This document shows positions 17,635 to 26,195 of a stretch of DNA of 64,000 nucleotides, in pieces. Position 1 is the first letter of the stretch, and each line of letters begins with the position of its first letter. The notes beneath the pieces are model-generated. The model did not search any database. It saw nothing but the letters and a program-made list of their open reading frames with translations, and had not been told where the DNA came from. The position numbers and the translations under genes are program-made. The stretch is from Paranoxybacillus sp035645275 (lineage in GTDB: Bacteria > Bacillota > Bacilli > Bacillales > Anoxybacillaceae). The DNA lies in contig DASQMX010000031.1 of assembly GCA_035645275.1 (NCBI GenBank), positions 186,001-250,000 on the forward strand, written 5' to 3'.

Positions 17635-18648
17635 CTATTTTAATGTTTGTAAATAGCGAAGCGCCTCATCAAACGTATCGACCGGAACGATTTTCATCTT
17701 TGTGCCGATATCTTTTGCCGTTTTTAAAGCCTCTCGGTAATTGGAATCTTTGGCTCCTTTTTCATTCGGGGCAAAAAAGATATCGGCTCCCGCTTTGTCT
17801 GCAGCAATAATTTTTTGTGAAATGCCGCCGATTGGTCCAATTTCCCCTTTTTCATTAATCGTCCCTGTTCCTGCAATGGTATATCCTTTTGTAATATCTT
17901 CTTCAATGAGCTGATTATAAATTTCTAAAGAGAACATAAGCCCTGCTGAAGGTCCGCCAATTTCTTCTGATTTGATTTCAACAGGAGGGTCAGTCACAAT
18001 TTCGCTGTCAGTAACAAGGGAAATGCCGATGCCGACCCGCTTTGGATGTTCCGGAAATGGTTGAAGGGCAAGTTGAACGGTTTTCTTTTTCCCTTTTCTC
18101 TCAAATGTAATCTTCACCGATTCTCCTTTCGTTTTTTGACCGACATACTCAATAAATTGCTCGGCAGATTGAAGCTTTTTCCCATCGACTTCAACAATTC
18201 GATCTCCTGCTCGCAAATATTGACTAGCCGGCATATCCGGAAGAACTCGTACTACATAAACGCCGAGAAATTTGTATGTAATTGGTTTTCCGGCCTTTTC
18301 ATAAGCAACGGCAATCGCTGTTTGTTTAGAATCTTCCATCATGTGCAGCTGCCGCAACGTGTATTCTTCGTCACTTTCTCCTTGTTGTTTAATCGCTTCT
18401 ACCGGATAAAGTTCATAATATTTCCGAACTTTGGCTAAAGCATAAGAGATGACATTTGCCCTTCCCATTCTTACCGTTGTTAACATAAAATCTCCATCAT
18501 CTTGATCTCCACCTTTCACATGAACAAGTGGCTCCAGTTTTTGCGCTGTTCCCGGCATAGTGACATAATAAGGCAATTTTATAAATGTAAGTAACACGGC
18601 AATAATAGCACCTATAGAAAATGCGACTAAGTGTATTCTTTTTTTCAT
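17635..18648 (-). CDS. ylbL: SepM/YlbL family PDZ-Lon membrane protease
   Basis: A 337-residue protein with an N-terminal membrane segment (about 7-25), a PDZ domain (about 122-197) and a Lon-like S16 protease domain. The catalytic dyad is Ser234 in GGPSAGLMF and Lys279 in GGISQKIIAADKAGADIF. Homologues are streptococcal SepM and B. subtilis YlbL, the latter tied to recovery from DNA-damage cell-division arrest. It is read from the same strand as ylbK, 5 bases after that stop. Confidence 0.93.
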   Translation of the reverse strand: MKKRIHLVAFSIGAIIAVLLTFIKLPYYVTMPGTAQKLEPLVHVKGGDQDDGDFMLTTVRMGRANVISYALAKVRKYYELYPVEAIKQQGESDEEYTLRQLHMMEDSKQTAIAVAYEKAGKPITYKFLGVYVVRVLPDMPASQYLRAGDRIVEVDGKKLQSAEQFIEYVGQKTKGESVKITFERKGKKKTVQLALQPFPEHPKRVGIGISLVTDSEIVTDPPVEIKSEEIGGPSAGLMFSLEIYNQLIEEDITKGYTIAGTGTINEKGEIGPIGGISQKIIAADKAGADIFFAPNEKGAKDSNYREALKTAKDIGTKMKIVPVDTFDEALRYLQTLK

Positions 18649-18653
18649 TTATG

Positions 18654-19433
18654 TTATGACTCCTTCCATTTTGCAATCGCTTCATGAATTTTCGTTAGTT
18701 GTTTTCGTGTCTCTTCCTCTCCAATAGCGATAATTTCTTCTGTATGCGTAAATGCTCGTGAGCTAAACTGCTGGACGTGAGGTCGAATCATCACATCTGA
18801 GGCAAACTCGCGATGACGTACAAGCTCATCTTGTAAAATGTCAATACTTTGTAAAATAACGTCGAAAATCGAGGAAATTTCTTCGTTCACTTTTACATGA
18901 GAAACATCGACAGCAATCACAATATCCGCTCCCATCTCCCTTGCAACGGAAACAGGAATACGATCAATAACCCCTCCATCTACAAGCAAACGACCATCAA
19001 TTTGTTCTGGTACAAAAATTCCCGGAATCGAAATGCTAGCTCGTACAGCATCTGCAATCAGCCCTGTTCGAAATACGACCTTTTCACACTTTTGCAAATC
19101 TGTTGCAACGATACCAATCGGAATATGTAAATCTTCAATTCGCTTTCCTTTTGTCAATAAGCGAATAAACTCTTTTATACGTCTCCCGGAAATAAGCCCC
19201 ATTTTCGGTACTGTTAAGTCAATATAATCATTCCGCTTAAACGCCTTTGCAAGTTTATATAAACGCTCAATTCCTAGACCGCTTGCATACAGCGAAGCCA
19301 CTAATGCTCCCATGCTGCTGCCTGCGATTAAATCAATCGGAATATTTTCTTCTTCGAGCACTTTAATGACTCCTAAATGCGCAAAGCCTCTGGCTCCACC
19401 AGATCCTAACGCCAATCCAATTTTCGGCCGCAT
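18654..19433 (-). CDS. ylbK: Patatin-like phospholipase family protein (YlbK/RssA)
   Basis: A 259-residue cytosolic patatin-like esterase. The oxyanion hole is GSGGARGFAHLG (10-21), the nucleophile motif GSSMG places Ser40, and the second member of the Ser-Asp dyad lies in LLVDGGVIDRIP. The ATG at 19433 follows AAGGAGG. It is probably in one transcript with sepM. Substrate is unknown for this subfamily. Confidence 0.9.
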   Translation of the reverse strand: MRPKIGLALGSGGARGFAHLGVIKVLEEENIPIDLIAGSSMGALVASLYASGLGIERLYKLAKAFKRNDYIDLTVPKMGLISGRRIKEFIRLLTKGKRIEDLHIPIGIVATDLQKCEKVVFRTGLIADAVRASISIPGIFVPEQIDGRLLVDGGVIDRIPVSVAREMGADIVIAVDVSHVKVNEEISSIFDVILQSIDILQDELVRHREFASDVMIRPHVQQFSSRAFTHTEEIIAIGEEETRKQLTKIHEAIAKWKES

Positions 19434-19619
19434 CGTTTTCCTCCTTAGCTATCTCTCACCATTTAGGAAGGATTCGTCTCGAGAAAGTCCTTTTTAATCT
19501 TATGGTCTAAAATGATTGCCTATACTCGTATATTAAACTATATGAAGTTGGACAACGACATTTTTGCCTGCATAAAAGCAATCATTCATAAACGATTCTT
19601 TACGGGAGGCAACTCTTTT

Positions 19620-20843
19620 ATGAAAGAAAAAATAAAAACGATTTTTCTAGCTTTATCCGTTACATTATTTGCCGTCTCACTTATTTGTTATCCGAAGCAA
19701 TCTTTTGAAGCGTCCATCAACGGGTTAAATATGTGGTGGAAAGTAGTTTTCCCCTCTTTACTACCCTTTTTTATTGTTTCCGAACTACTCATTCATTTCG
19801 GTGTCGTTAATTTAATTGGTGTATTCCTTGAACCACTTATGCGCCCATTATTTAAAGTCCCAGGGGTCGGCGGTTTTGTCTGGGCGATGGGAATGGCCTC
19901 AGGGTACCCTGCTGGAGCGAAATTAACCGCCAGGCTCCGCCAAGAAAAACAAATTTCCGCCATTGAGGCGGAACGGCTCGTATCATTTACAAATTCTTCT
20001 AACCCGCTATTTATTTTCGGAGCGGTTTCTGTCGGTTTTTTTCATAATCCACAAATAGGCGTTGTGCTTGCATTATCACACTATATCGGAAATATTTGTG
20101 TTGGTCTGCTCATGCGTTTCCATGGCAAAGCAAATCAATCATCTACACCCCATGATTATAAGCGAAAAACATCCATGCGAGAAGCGTTCCGCGTCCTGCA
20201 TCAAACAAGACTAAGAAATGAACAAGCCATCGGAAAAATGCTGGGTGACGCAGTACGCTCCTCCATTCAGACATTGTTAATGATTGGTGGCTTCATTATT
20301 CTTTTCTCTGTGCTAAATAAACTTCTTTACATGATTCACATAACAGAGTACATTTCCTATATTTTTCAATATATATTAAGCCTATTCGCTTTGCCAAAAG
20401 AACTTAGCATCCCGCTTATTTCAGGATTGTTCGAAATTACTCTAGGCAGTCAAATGACCAGCCAAACCGACAATGTAGACCTGTTACAAAAAACGATCAT
20501 TACAAGCTTTATTCTCGCATTCAGCGGCTTTTCCGTTCAAGCGCAAGTCGCGAGCATTCTTGCCGAAACGGACATTCGCTTTCAGCCATTTTTCATCGCA
20601 CGAATTTTTCACGGTATTTTCGCAGCCATTTTTACATATGTATTTTGGAAACCGTTTTATGAAGACCTTCAAGCACACCAAGAACATTCAAAGATCATTC
20701 CGGTCTTTTTAACCAAACATTCCCCTGAGTGGCTCTCAAATTATTGGCAGTTTCTCATCGAATATGGACCAATGATTACGCTGCTTTCACTTGCTTTCTA
20801 CGTGCTGTTGCTTGCATTAGATTGGCGAAAAGAAAGGACGTAA
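19620..20843 (+). CDS. ylbJ: Sporulation integral membrane protein YlbJ
   Basis: A 407-residue polytopic membrane protein with nucleoside-recognition (Gate) domains, needed for spore cortex formation in B. subtilis. Family blocks are WWKVVFPSLLPFFIVSELL, MGMASGYPAGAKL and FTNSSNPLFIFGAV. The ATG at 19620 follows GGGAGG by about 10 bases; the frame extends 36 codons further upstream, but without a site or similarity. It is divergent from ylbK and ends 5 bases before a palindromic repeat. Confidence 0.93.
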   Translation: MKEKIKTIFLALSVTLFAVSLICYPKQSFEASINGLNMWWKVVFPSLLPFFIVSELLIHFGVVNLIGVFLEPLMRPLFKVPGVGGFVWAMGMASGYPAGAKLTARLRQEKQISAIEAERLVSFTNSSNPLFIFGAVSVGFFHNPQIGVVLALSHYIGNICVGLLMRFHGKANQSSTPHDYKRKTSMREAFRVLHQTRLRNEQAIGKMLGDAVRSSIQTLLMIGGFIILFSVLNKLLYMIHITEYISYIFQYILSLFALPKELSIPLISGLFEITLGSQMTSQTDNVDLLQKTIITSFILAFSGFSVQAQVASILAETDIRFQPFFIARIFHGIFAAIFTYVFWKPFYEDLQAHQEHSKIIPVFLTKHSPEWLSNYWQFLIEYGPMITLLSLAFYVLLLALDWRKERT

Positions 20844-20848
20844 ATGAT

Positions 20849-20954
20849 AAAAGGCTGACCCTAAAGCAGTGTCAGACCTCACAACGCAATATGGATAAAT
20901 GAACCATATATCGTGAAATGCGTGGGAGGTCAAACACTTATGGATCAGCCCCTT
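20849..20954 (+). repeat. Three-tier palindromic repeat between convergent ylbJ and coaD
   Basis: Outer arms AAAAGGCTGACCC / GGATCAGCCCCTTT, middle arms GTGTCAGACCTC / GAGGTCAAACAC. The loop retains GGATAAATGAA, also present in the loop of the copy at 58608 (read on the minus strand). It fills the whole gap, 5 bases from each stop codon, and could terminate both genes. Confidence 0.85.
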
Positions 20955-20959
20955 TATTT

Positions 20960-21445
20960 TCATTGATTCGCAAATTTCTTGCGTAACGCTTCTTCAACAA
21001 CAGGCGGAACAAGATCGGAAATATCGCCATTATATTTGGCTACTTCCTTCACAATACTTGAACTTAAAAACGCATATTGATTATTAGTCATCATAAAAAA
21101 AGTTTCAATATTTTCGTCTAACACTCTATTCATAGACGTAATTTGCATTTCGTATTCAAAATCAGATACAGCGCGCAAACCGCGTAAAATTGCATTGGCA
21201 TTTTTACTGCGGGCATAATCAACAAGCAGACCTTGAAAAGACTCGACAACAACGTTCGGAAGCGATTTCGTTACTTCATGAAGGAGCTGCATCCTTTCCT
21301 CTACTGAAAACAGCGGCTTTTTTGACGAGTTATTCAACACACAAACATATACTTTGTCAAACACTTTCGCACCGCGCCTTATAATATCTAAATGTCCATA
21401 TGTAACGGGATCAAAGCTTCCCGGACATACTGCAATGCTCGCCAT
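20960..21445 (-). CDS. coaD: Phosphopantetheine adenylyltransferase
   Basis: Transfers AMP to 4'-phosphopantetheine, the penultimate step of CoA synthesis. The 161 residues have the HxGH motif TYGH (15-18) within CPGSFDPVTYGHLDII, the RGLRAVSDFEYE block and the SSSIVKEVAKYNGD (ISSTxVRE-like) block. The start lies 4 bases after the rsmD stop, the common rsmD-coaD pair. Confidence 0.97.
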   Translation of the reverse strand: MASIAVCPGSFDPVTYGHLDIIRRGAKVFDKVYVCVLNNSSKKPLFSVEERMQLLHEVTKSLPNVVVESFQGLLVDYARSKNANAILRGLRAVSDFEYEMQITSMNRVLDENIETFFMMTNNQYAFLSSSIVKEVAKYNGDISDLVPPVVEEALRKKFANQ

Positions 21446-21449
21446 TCAT

Positions 21450-22019
21450 TTAGTCTCCTTTCTCTTCAGCAATATAGCCGTAAATCGACACACCTGTAAT
21501 GCCGTATGTTTCATGCTTTAATTTCACTAAATTTCCAATATGCTGCGGGAGCTCCACTGTTTCAGCATGTTCCGCTACGATATATCCTTCTTTTTCTAAA
21601 AGCCCATGCTCATCAATCGTTGAAATAAGCGCTTCCAACTCTTTGTTCTTATATGGGGGATCGAGAAAAATAAGTGTAAAACGTATACCGCGTTTGATAA
21701 TCGCTTTCAGTGCCCGATTCGCGTCGTTACGATATATTTCCGCCTGATTAGATAAACCGCACGACTGTATGTTTTGACGAATCGTTTGGATTGCTTTTCC
21801 ATCTCGATCAACAAAGATGACTTTGTCCAATCCTCGGCTTAATGCTTCGATTCCTAGACCACCGCTGCCCGCAAACAAATCTAAACCAATTCCGCCATGA
21901 AAATAAGGACCAACCATATTAAACATAGCCTCTTTCACTTTATCTGTCGTTGGTCTTGTCGTCATGCCAGGAACGGCTTGTAGCTGGCGCCCTTTGCATT
22001 TTCCTGATATTACCCTCAT
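21450..22019 (-). CDS. rsmD: 16S rRNA (guanine-966-N2)-methyltransferase
   Basis: SAM-dependent methyltransferase. The ATG at 22019 (MRVISGKCKGR) with GTGGTG 8 bases upstream gives 189 residues and matches the B. subtilis YlbH start; the frame runs 11 codons further back. RPTTDKVKEAMFN, the SAM motif LDLFAGSGGLGIEALSRG and the catalytic LDPPYKN are all present. It is coupled to coaD. Confidence 0.95.
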   Translation of the reverse strand: MRVISGKCKGRQLQAVPGMTTRPTTDKVKEAMFNMVGPYFHGGIGLDLFAGSGGLGIEALSRGLDKVIFVDRDGKAIQTIRQNIQSCGLSNQAEIYRNDANRALKAIIKRGIRFTLIFLDPPYKNKELEALISTIDEHGLLEKEGYIVAEHAETVELPQHIGNLVKLKHETYGITGVSIYGYIAEEKGD

Positions 22020-22052
22020 ACACGAATCACCACATCGATAGACTTTTGCCAT

Positions 22053-22309
22053 CCTTATCCTATCATAAACTTAAACAGGACTCCACTTTTTCACGCAAGA
22101 AGCAACTTCATTAGAAAATTTCAAATGTAAAATGTATACAAATTTGTTCATTGGTCATAATGAGTAATGGCAACATCGGTTAAGATGTTGTTGCCAACCA
22201 CGGAGAAGACTTACGTTTCCCCATAAGTTCTTCCTCCGGTTTCTCCTCTCCCTTTTTCCTTCTGCTTTTAGGTTCTATCGATGCGCGAGAACCTAGAAGC
22301 ATAGAAGGA
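22053..22309. other. Intergenic region with two unexplained hairpins
   Basis: No convincing gene. GGCAACATC / GATGTTG(TTGCC) forms a bulged hairpin at 22169-22195 without a T run. GCTTTTAGGTTCT / AGAACCTAGAAGC forms a 13 bp stem with one G-U at 22264-22300. A pyrimidine-rich stretch lies between them. This could be rsmD leader structure or debris of an older insertion. Confidence 0.4.
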
Positions 22310-22407
22310 GGGGCTGACCCAAAAGCTAAGTGTAGACCCCCACAACACAATATATCATATTGTGGATTGTGCATGAGGTCAGACACTTATGGGTCAGCCC
22401 CTTTTTT
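22310..22407 (+). repeat. Three-tier palindromic repeat, short-loop copy
   Basis: Perfect 11 bp outer arms GGGGCTGACCC / GGGTCAGCCCC followed by T7; middle arms GTGTAGACCCCCAC / ATGAGGTCAGACAC; inner stem CACAATAT / ATATTGTG. The T run makes it a good plus-strand terminator. It lies about 20 bases beyond the stop of the minus-strand gene at 22428. Confidence 0.88.
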
Positions 22408-22427
22408 TATCTTGACAAGACACCGCC

Positions 22428-23852
22428 TCATTGATCATTAATTCCATTAATATAAATGGCATCATCTCTTTCTCGCACTTCAATGTAAAACCATTCTTGT
22501 ATCATTTTTTCACTAATATAAAGCTTATTATCGATTTTATGAATAATCATCGATGGAGCATCAAAGCGGGCATTTCCTTGCACATAAATATTCGAATTTA
22601 CAAAAAAGCGCCAAGAGTTATATCCTTTATCAATAAAGACTGCATCTCCTGACTGACGAACTTGATACCCGAGCTTTGTCATTATTTCGACAAACGGCAG
22701 CAGCTGCTCGCTGTGTCGTGTAATCGCAAAAACTCCTTTAAGCTGTTGTTCGTTTACAAATAATAAAGTATTTTCCTTAAACAAAAGCGGAAAGAGGCTT
22801 TCTCTCTGACTATTATCCACAAAAAAAGTGGTCGATCCATGTCGCACATTGCCAAGTGTGCGGTCAAGAAATTGTAAAGTTAACTCTTTTCCTTTCTGTT
22901 TTAAAACAGCGTCTAAAAATTCTACCCTCTCTTCACTCGTCAGTTCACTGTTGAGTTCATTCAACACTTGTTTTGCCTTCGGTGTCGTCGCTTCCAGATT
23001 GAGCGTCATTGCCGTTAAGAAATCCCATACCCATTCTTGAACAGGTGAATGGAAAGAGTATAGAGAACGATAATAAGCACGAACATAATCAGCTTGCACA
23101 GAAGCAAAAGAATCTTTTTCTGACATAACGATTAAGGTTGGAGAAACGTATTTTACATTAAGAGGAGATACAACAATGGTTAACGATGGAACATCTGCGA
23201 TGCTGTCCGCTTTTGTTTTCGTCCATTGTTCTATGTCAATCTCCTTGCCTGCATAAATTTCTATGTTTTCTGAAACCTTCCGATTTAATTTCATCGATTG
23301 AAAATAAAGCGGGAACGAAACAACATCTTTTTGTGACCATGCATAGTAAGTAAAACTGTCACGTCTTGTTTGTCCTTCTAATTTTGCTCCGGCAATCCAT
23401 ATGCCATCATTTTTTGTAAAATCAATCATTTCTACATGAAATTGCTGTCTTTGCCCTGTAATAAGCGATGTTGACCAGTGCTCAAGCCAAATAACATCTT
23501 TTTTTGGCGCTAACGGCAATGAGTATTGCATTTCAAGAGCATCGAGCCCTTTTGTTTTTACAAAGCGCTTTTCATTTTCACTGTAAAAGACACATTTTTG
23601 CTCCTTTTCGGATTTGCACGAAAAATTTCTTGCTATATTCGGGATTATGATTTCATAATTATCGCTTATGATGCCGCTTAAGCGATGTTGAACTTCAAGA
23701 TTCCCTCCGTTATAGCGGGCAATGATATGATGAACAAGCGGCTCATTTGCTTTCGTACTGATTTCATGCTGATAATCATTCCATTGCGTATAAACAATGC
23801 CACCGCTCACTCCTAAAAGTAATAGAATGGTTAAAAACGCCACTCTCAACAT
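22428..23852 (-). CDS. Unrecognised secreted or membrane-anchored protein
   Basis: A 474-residue protein of unknown function. The ATG at 23852 follows AAGGGG by 7-8 bases. An N-terminal hydrophobic segment (about 2-20, AFLTILLLLGVSGGIVY) suggests export or anchoring; the remainder is polar and beta-rich with a C-K-x9-C-like pair near residue 80. The last 35 residues (NKLYISEKMIQEWFYIEV then INGI) resemble a copper-amine-oxidase-type stalk domain. B. subtilis has no gene at this place between rsmD and ylbG. It is monocistronic. Confidence 0.7.
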   Translation of the reverse strand: MLRVAFLTILLLLGVSGGIVYTQWNDYQHEISTKANEPLVHHIIARYNGGNLEVQHRLSGIISDNYEIIIPNIARNFSCKSEKEQKCVFYSENEKRFVKTKGLDALEMQYSLPLAPKKDVIWLEHWSTSLITGQRQQFHVEMIDFTKNDGIWIAGAKLEGQTRRDSFTYYAWSQKDVVSFPLYFQSMKLNRKVSENIEIYAGKEIDIEQWTKTKADSIADVPSLTIVVSPLNVKYVSPTLIVMSEKDSFASVQADYVRAYYRSLYSFHSPVQEWVWDFLTAMTLNLEATTPKAKQVLNELNSELTSEERVEFLDAVLKQKGKELTLQFLDRTLGNVRHGSTTFFVDNSQRESLFPLLFKENTLLFVNEQQLKGVFAITRHSEQLLPFVEIMTKLGYQVRQSGDAVFIDKGYNSWRFFVNSNIYVQGNARFDAPSMIIHKIDNKLYISEKMIQEWFYIEVRERDDAIYINGINDQ

Positions 23853-24029
23853 AATGTACCCCTTAATGAAATATTCTTTTATTATTAAGATAACAAAAAA
23901 TGACACATTCGTCACATATTGTTCTCATAAATTGTCGAATATTTTTATCGAGATTCTCATTTTATCAGAATAATGTTAAAGTATTGAAATAGAAGAACTA
24001 TTATCATTGTAGAGAAAGGAAGATTGAAT

Positions 24030-24419
24030 ATGATTCAACGTTTTATCGAGCTGGGTGAAGGGTATTCCGATATTTACGAATTAATTGAATTAGCAAAAGC
24101 AAACCGCCATCGTCTGTCTGGACTATTTGCTTTTCATACGATAAAGAATGGACAGCCTGTGACATCTTTAGTTGTCGTTTTACACCCTACAGACCCTGGG
24201 GACTTCCAGCCATTATATATTTGTCGTGAAGGCATTCCACATCCTCATTATAAACCGAACAAACGCTTTGAATTGTTTGCAGAACTTGCAAAAGAGTTAA
24301 ATCAAGAAATCATCCATTTGGAAGTGAAACCTTCTACATTTTTTGCTGAATTGGATTTATATTACCAACATTTAATTGGCATTATGCGCATGAATCGCTT
24401 TATTCCACCACTTCAATAA
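24030..24419 (+). CDS. DUF7147-type small conserved protein
   Basis: A 129-residue soluble protein beginning MIQRFIELGEGYSDIYELI; conserved blocks include LVVVLHPTDPGDFQPLYICREGIPHP. Similar proteins have been labelled methylthioribose kinase in databases, but no kinase motif is visible, so I do not use that name. ATG at 24030 has AGAAAGGA upstream; a TTG six bases earlier is less likely. It is convergent with ylbG over a shared terminator. Confidence 0.75.
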   Translation: MIQRFIELGEGYSDIYELIELAKANRHRLSGLFAFHTIKNGQPVTSLVVVLHPTDPGDFQPLYICREGIPHPHYKPNKRFELFAELAKELNQEIIHLEVKPSTFFAELDLYYQHLIGIMRMNRFIPPLQ

Positions 24420-24444
24420 CCATTTCTTTTAAAAGTTAAAGAAG

Positions 24445-24510
24445 AAATGGCTGACTCAAGAAGCACCCCTTTTTTAAAAGGGATTCATACTCCCGAGTCA
24501 GCCATTTTTC
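24445..24510. terminator. Nested bidirectional terminator, DUF7147 gene / ylbG
   Basis: Outer 13 bp stem AAATGGCTGACTC / GAGTCAGCCATTT followed by T, with an inner CCCTTTT / AAAAGGG stem. The GGCTG start of the arm recalls the outer arms of the dispersed repeats, but the inside is unrelated. Confidence 0.85.
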
Positions 24511-24528
24511 TATGTTGAACAGCTTCGT

Positions 24529-24792
24529 TTAATGATATTCTTTTTCTTTCTCCTTATCAGTCTTTGATTCAAACTCGACTTTTAAGTATGGACGATATGA
24601 AGGTTCGACCTGCTTCACAAACGGTAAAGCAGCGATTTTTTTTATTACATGATCAACTTCTTCCATATTACAGTATAAAACAACATACTTGAGCCGTTTT
24701 GAAACGTAATGAATATTCCCAAATTTCCGTAAATGTTTACTATGTTTTAATGAATATAGCCAAACGATGATTCCTTGACGCTTCGGAAACAT
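24529..24792 (-). CDS. ylbG: YlbG family protein (UPF0298)
   Basis: An 87-residue small protein: MFPKRQGIIVWLYSLKHSKHLRK.. and the LPFVKQVEPSYRPYLKVEFE block are diagnostic for UPF0298. Function is unknown. It sits downstream of ylbF as in B. subtilis, but separated by 300 bases that hold a cruciform-type element and a small opposite-strand frame. Confidence 0.9.
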   Translation of the reverse strand: MFPKRQGIIVWLYSLKHSKHLRKFGNIHYVSKRLKYVVLYCNMEEVDHVIKKIAALPFVKQVEPSYRPYLKVEFESKTDKEKEKEYH

Positions 24793-24858
24793 AACAAAAT
24801 CCCCTTTTCAACATTTAAACAAGATATGTTGATTAACCAATAAAATCTAGTTTAAGTA

Positions 24859-24940
24859 GCTTTTCTGCCGAAGTCAGCTAAGCGTTTCGCTTAGCTGATT
24901 GGGCATGCGGGCGCATGCCTAACCCGAACGGCAGAAAAGC
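24859..24940. other. Cruciform / three-way-junction element
   Basis: A perfect 12 bp closing stem (GCTTTTCTGCCG at 24859-24870 with CGGCAGAAAAGC at 24929-24940) encloses two further hairpins: TCAGCTAAGCG / CGCTTAGCTGA (11 bp, TTT loop) and GGCATGC / GCATGCC with a GGGC loop. All three arms are perfect. It lies between ylbG and ylbF. I recognise no named RNA or repeat. Confidence 0.75.
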
Positions 24941-24986
24941 GTGAATCACCGAGAAAATATTTATAAAGAAAGGATAATCAACACTC

Positions 24987-25046
24987 ATGACATTTAAACC
25001 ACTATTGTTTTCAATCTATTTTTACGCGATGATTGCTATTGCTTAA
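24987..25046 (+). CDS. Candidate 19-residue hydrophobic peptide
   Basis: ATG at 24987 follows AAAGGA (12-base spacing) and encodes MTFKPLLFSIYFYAMIAIA, a single hydrophobic helix-like peptide, then TAA. It runs opposite to the flanking ylbF and ylbG. Its size and composition resemble small membrane peptides, but nothing is recognised and chance is possible. Confidence 0.35.
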   Translation: MTFKPLLFSIYFYAMIAIA

Positions 25047-25099
25047 AAAATGTCCGTTGACGTGATTGCAATAATGCAATAAAAGAGAGAGCTTTCGCG

Positions 25100-25546
25100 T
25101 TATACGCGGCAGCCACAGCTTCCCCCTGTACCGCAACCACCTGAGCAACCAGCAATCGAATCAAAATAAGGATTACCTGTCGGTACTTTAATTTGTTCAG
25201 AAACCGCTTTTCCGATTAATACACTAATTTCATCGAGTAACGATTGAAGAGCATTTTCCGCCTTTTTAAAAGCAGCGACATTTTCATGTAAATCAAGTTT
25301 TCTTTTGACTTCGCGAACTTCTTTCATAACTTCATGATAGTCAGGATGGTATTTGCCAAATCGCTGCACTTCTTCGTATTTTTCTTTTAGTTTTACAAAA
25401 CGCTGAATGATTTCCTGGGCTTCCTTATCCTGTTTTAATCTATAATAACAGCGACGATATTCTTCCGCTAATTCTGATTGTAAAATCATTTTGGCCAATT
25501 CCTCAGCTTGATTCAATAATTCAAGACGTTCCAATGTTGCAATCAT
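25100..25546 (-). CDS. ylbF: Y-complex regulatory protein YlbF
   Basis: Subunit of the YaaT-YlbF-YmcA complex that in B. subtilis binds Fe-S clusters and assists RNase Y mRNA maturation, competence, biofilm and sporulation. The ATG at 25546 (MIATLERLELL) matches the known start and gives 148 residues. The helical body contains RFGKYHPDYHEVMKEVREVKR, and the C-terminal tail PYFDSIAGCSGGCGTGGSCGC carries the four cysteines for cluster binding. A GGAGGTG lies 13 bases upstream. Confidence 0.95.
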   Translation of the reverse strand: MIATLERLELLNQAEELAKMILQSELAEEYRRCYYRLKQDKEAQEIIQRFVKLKEKYEEVQRFGKYHPDYHEVMKEVREVKRKLDLHENVAAFKKAENALQSLLDEISVLIGKAVSEQIKVPTGNPYFDSIAGCSGGCGTGGSCGCRV

Positions 25547-25603
25547 CACGAGTGTATAACACCTCCATATTTTAATCATATCATGAAAAATGGAAACAAA
25601 GAA

Positions 25604-25711
25604 AGAGGCTGTCTCAAAAGCAAAGTGTCAGACTTCACAACCACAATCTATCGTACATTACGCTTGTTAAGTACGACCGGCGTGAGATCAGACACTTCTT
25701 GGACAACCTCT
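25604..25711 (+). repeat. Three-tier palindromic repeat with TCTC-type outer arms
   Basis: Outer arms AGAGGCTGTCT / GGACAACCTCT pair with two G-U positions; middle arms GTGTCAGACTTCAC / GTGAGATCAGACAC. The copy ends 5 bases from the stop of the lipoprotein gene at 25717. Confidence 0.82.
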
Positions 25712-25716
25712 ATTCT

Positions 25717-26145
25717 TTAGGAAATGTTGACTTCAAATTCATGATGCAATCCATATTTACTTGAATCGTTATGAACAAGTTCAAGGCGAATGACATGTTT
25801 CCCCTTCGGAAGCCCTTTGAGCATGAACGCTGCTGTAGACACCTCATCTACCTTTTGCCCGTTCACATATAAATCAACATGTCCTTCACCATCCACTTTT
25901 TTTCGCTTACCGCTTTTAAAGCTAAAGTTTGTAACGATACATTCGATAAATACACTCGTTCCTCTTACTTGATGTTTTACAGTCATCGTTCTTTCATCCG
26001 TTTGTAAAAGAACGGGCATGGCTTCATTCCTGCTCATTACAGGCTCTATTTGAACCTTTGTTTCCGGCTCTGGTTTATCATTATTACATGCAGTAAATAC
26101 AATCAAAATGATGAACGCCATGATCAATCGAATTAGCAAAGACAT
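25717..26145 (-). CDS. Small predicted lipoprotein
   Basis: A 142-residue protein with a lipoprotein signal (hydrophobic stretch ending LIVFTAC; Cys near residue 20) followed by a spacer and a beta-rich domain (GHVDLYVNGQKVDEVST, LPKGKHVIRLELVHND), suggesting an extracellular Ig-like or carbohydrate-binding-like fold. Function is unknown. ATG at 26145 is close behind AAAGGAG; TTG at 26139 would have better spacing. Confidence 0.7.
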   Translation of the reverse strand: MSLLIRLIMAFIILIVFTACNNDKPEPETKVQIEPVMSRNEAMPVLLQTDERTMTVKHQVRGTSVFIECIVTNFSFKSGKRKKVDGEGHVDLYVNGQKVDEVSTAAFMLKGLPKGKHVIRLELVHNDSSKYGLHHEFEVNIS

Positions 26146-26195
26146 CACTCCTTTACGAATTAGTCTTTGCTATTTTGCAAAAAAATAATACAAAC

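Noticed and set aside
22180..22386. Minus-strand frame of 68 codons
   Set aside because: Made of hairpin and repeat sequence; no start context and no recognisable product.
24030..24419. Methylthioribose kinase
   Set aside because: This label is used for similar proteins, but 129 residues without nucleotide-binding motifs cannot be such a kinase.
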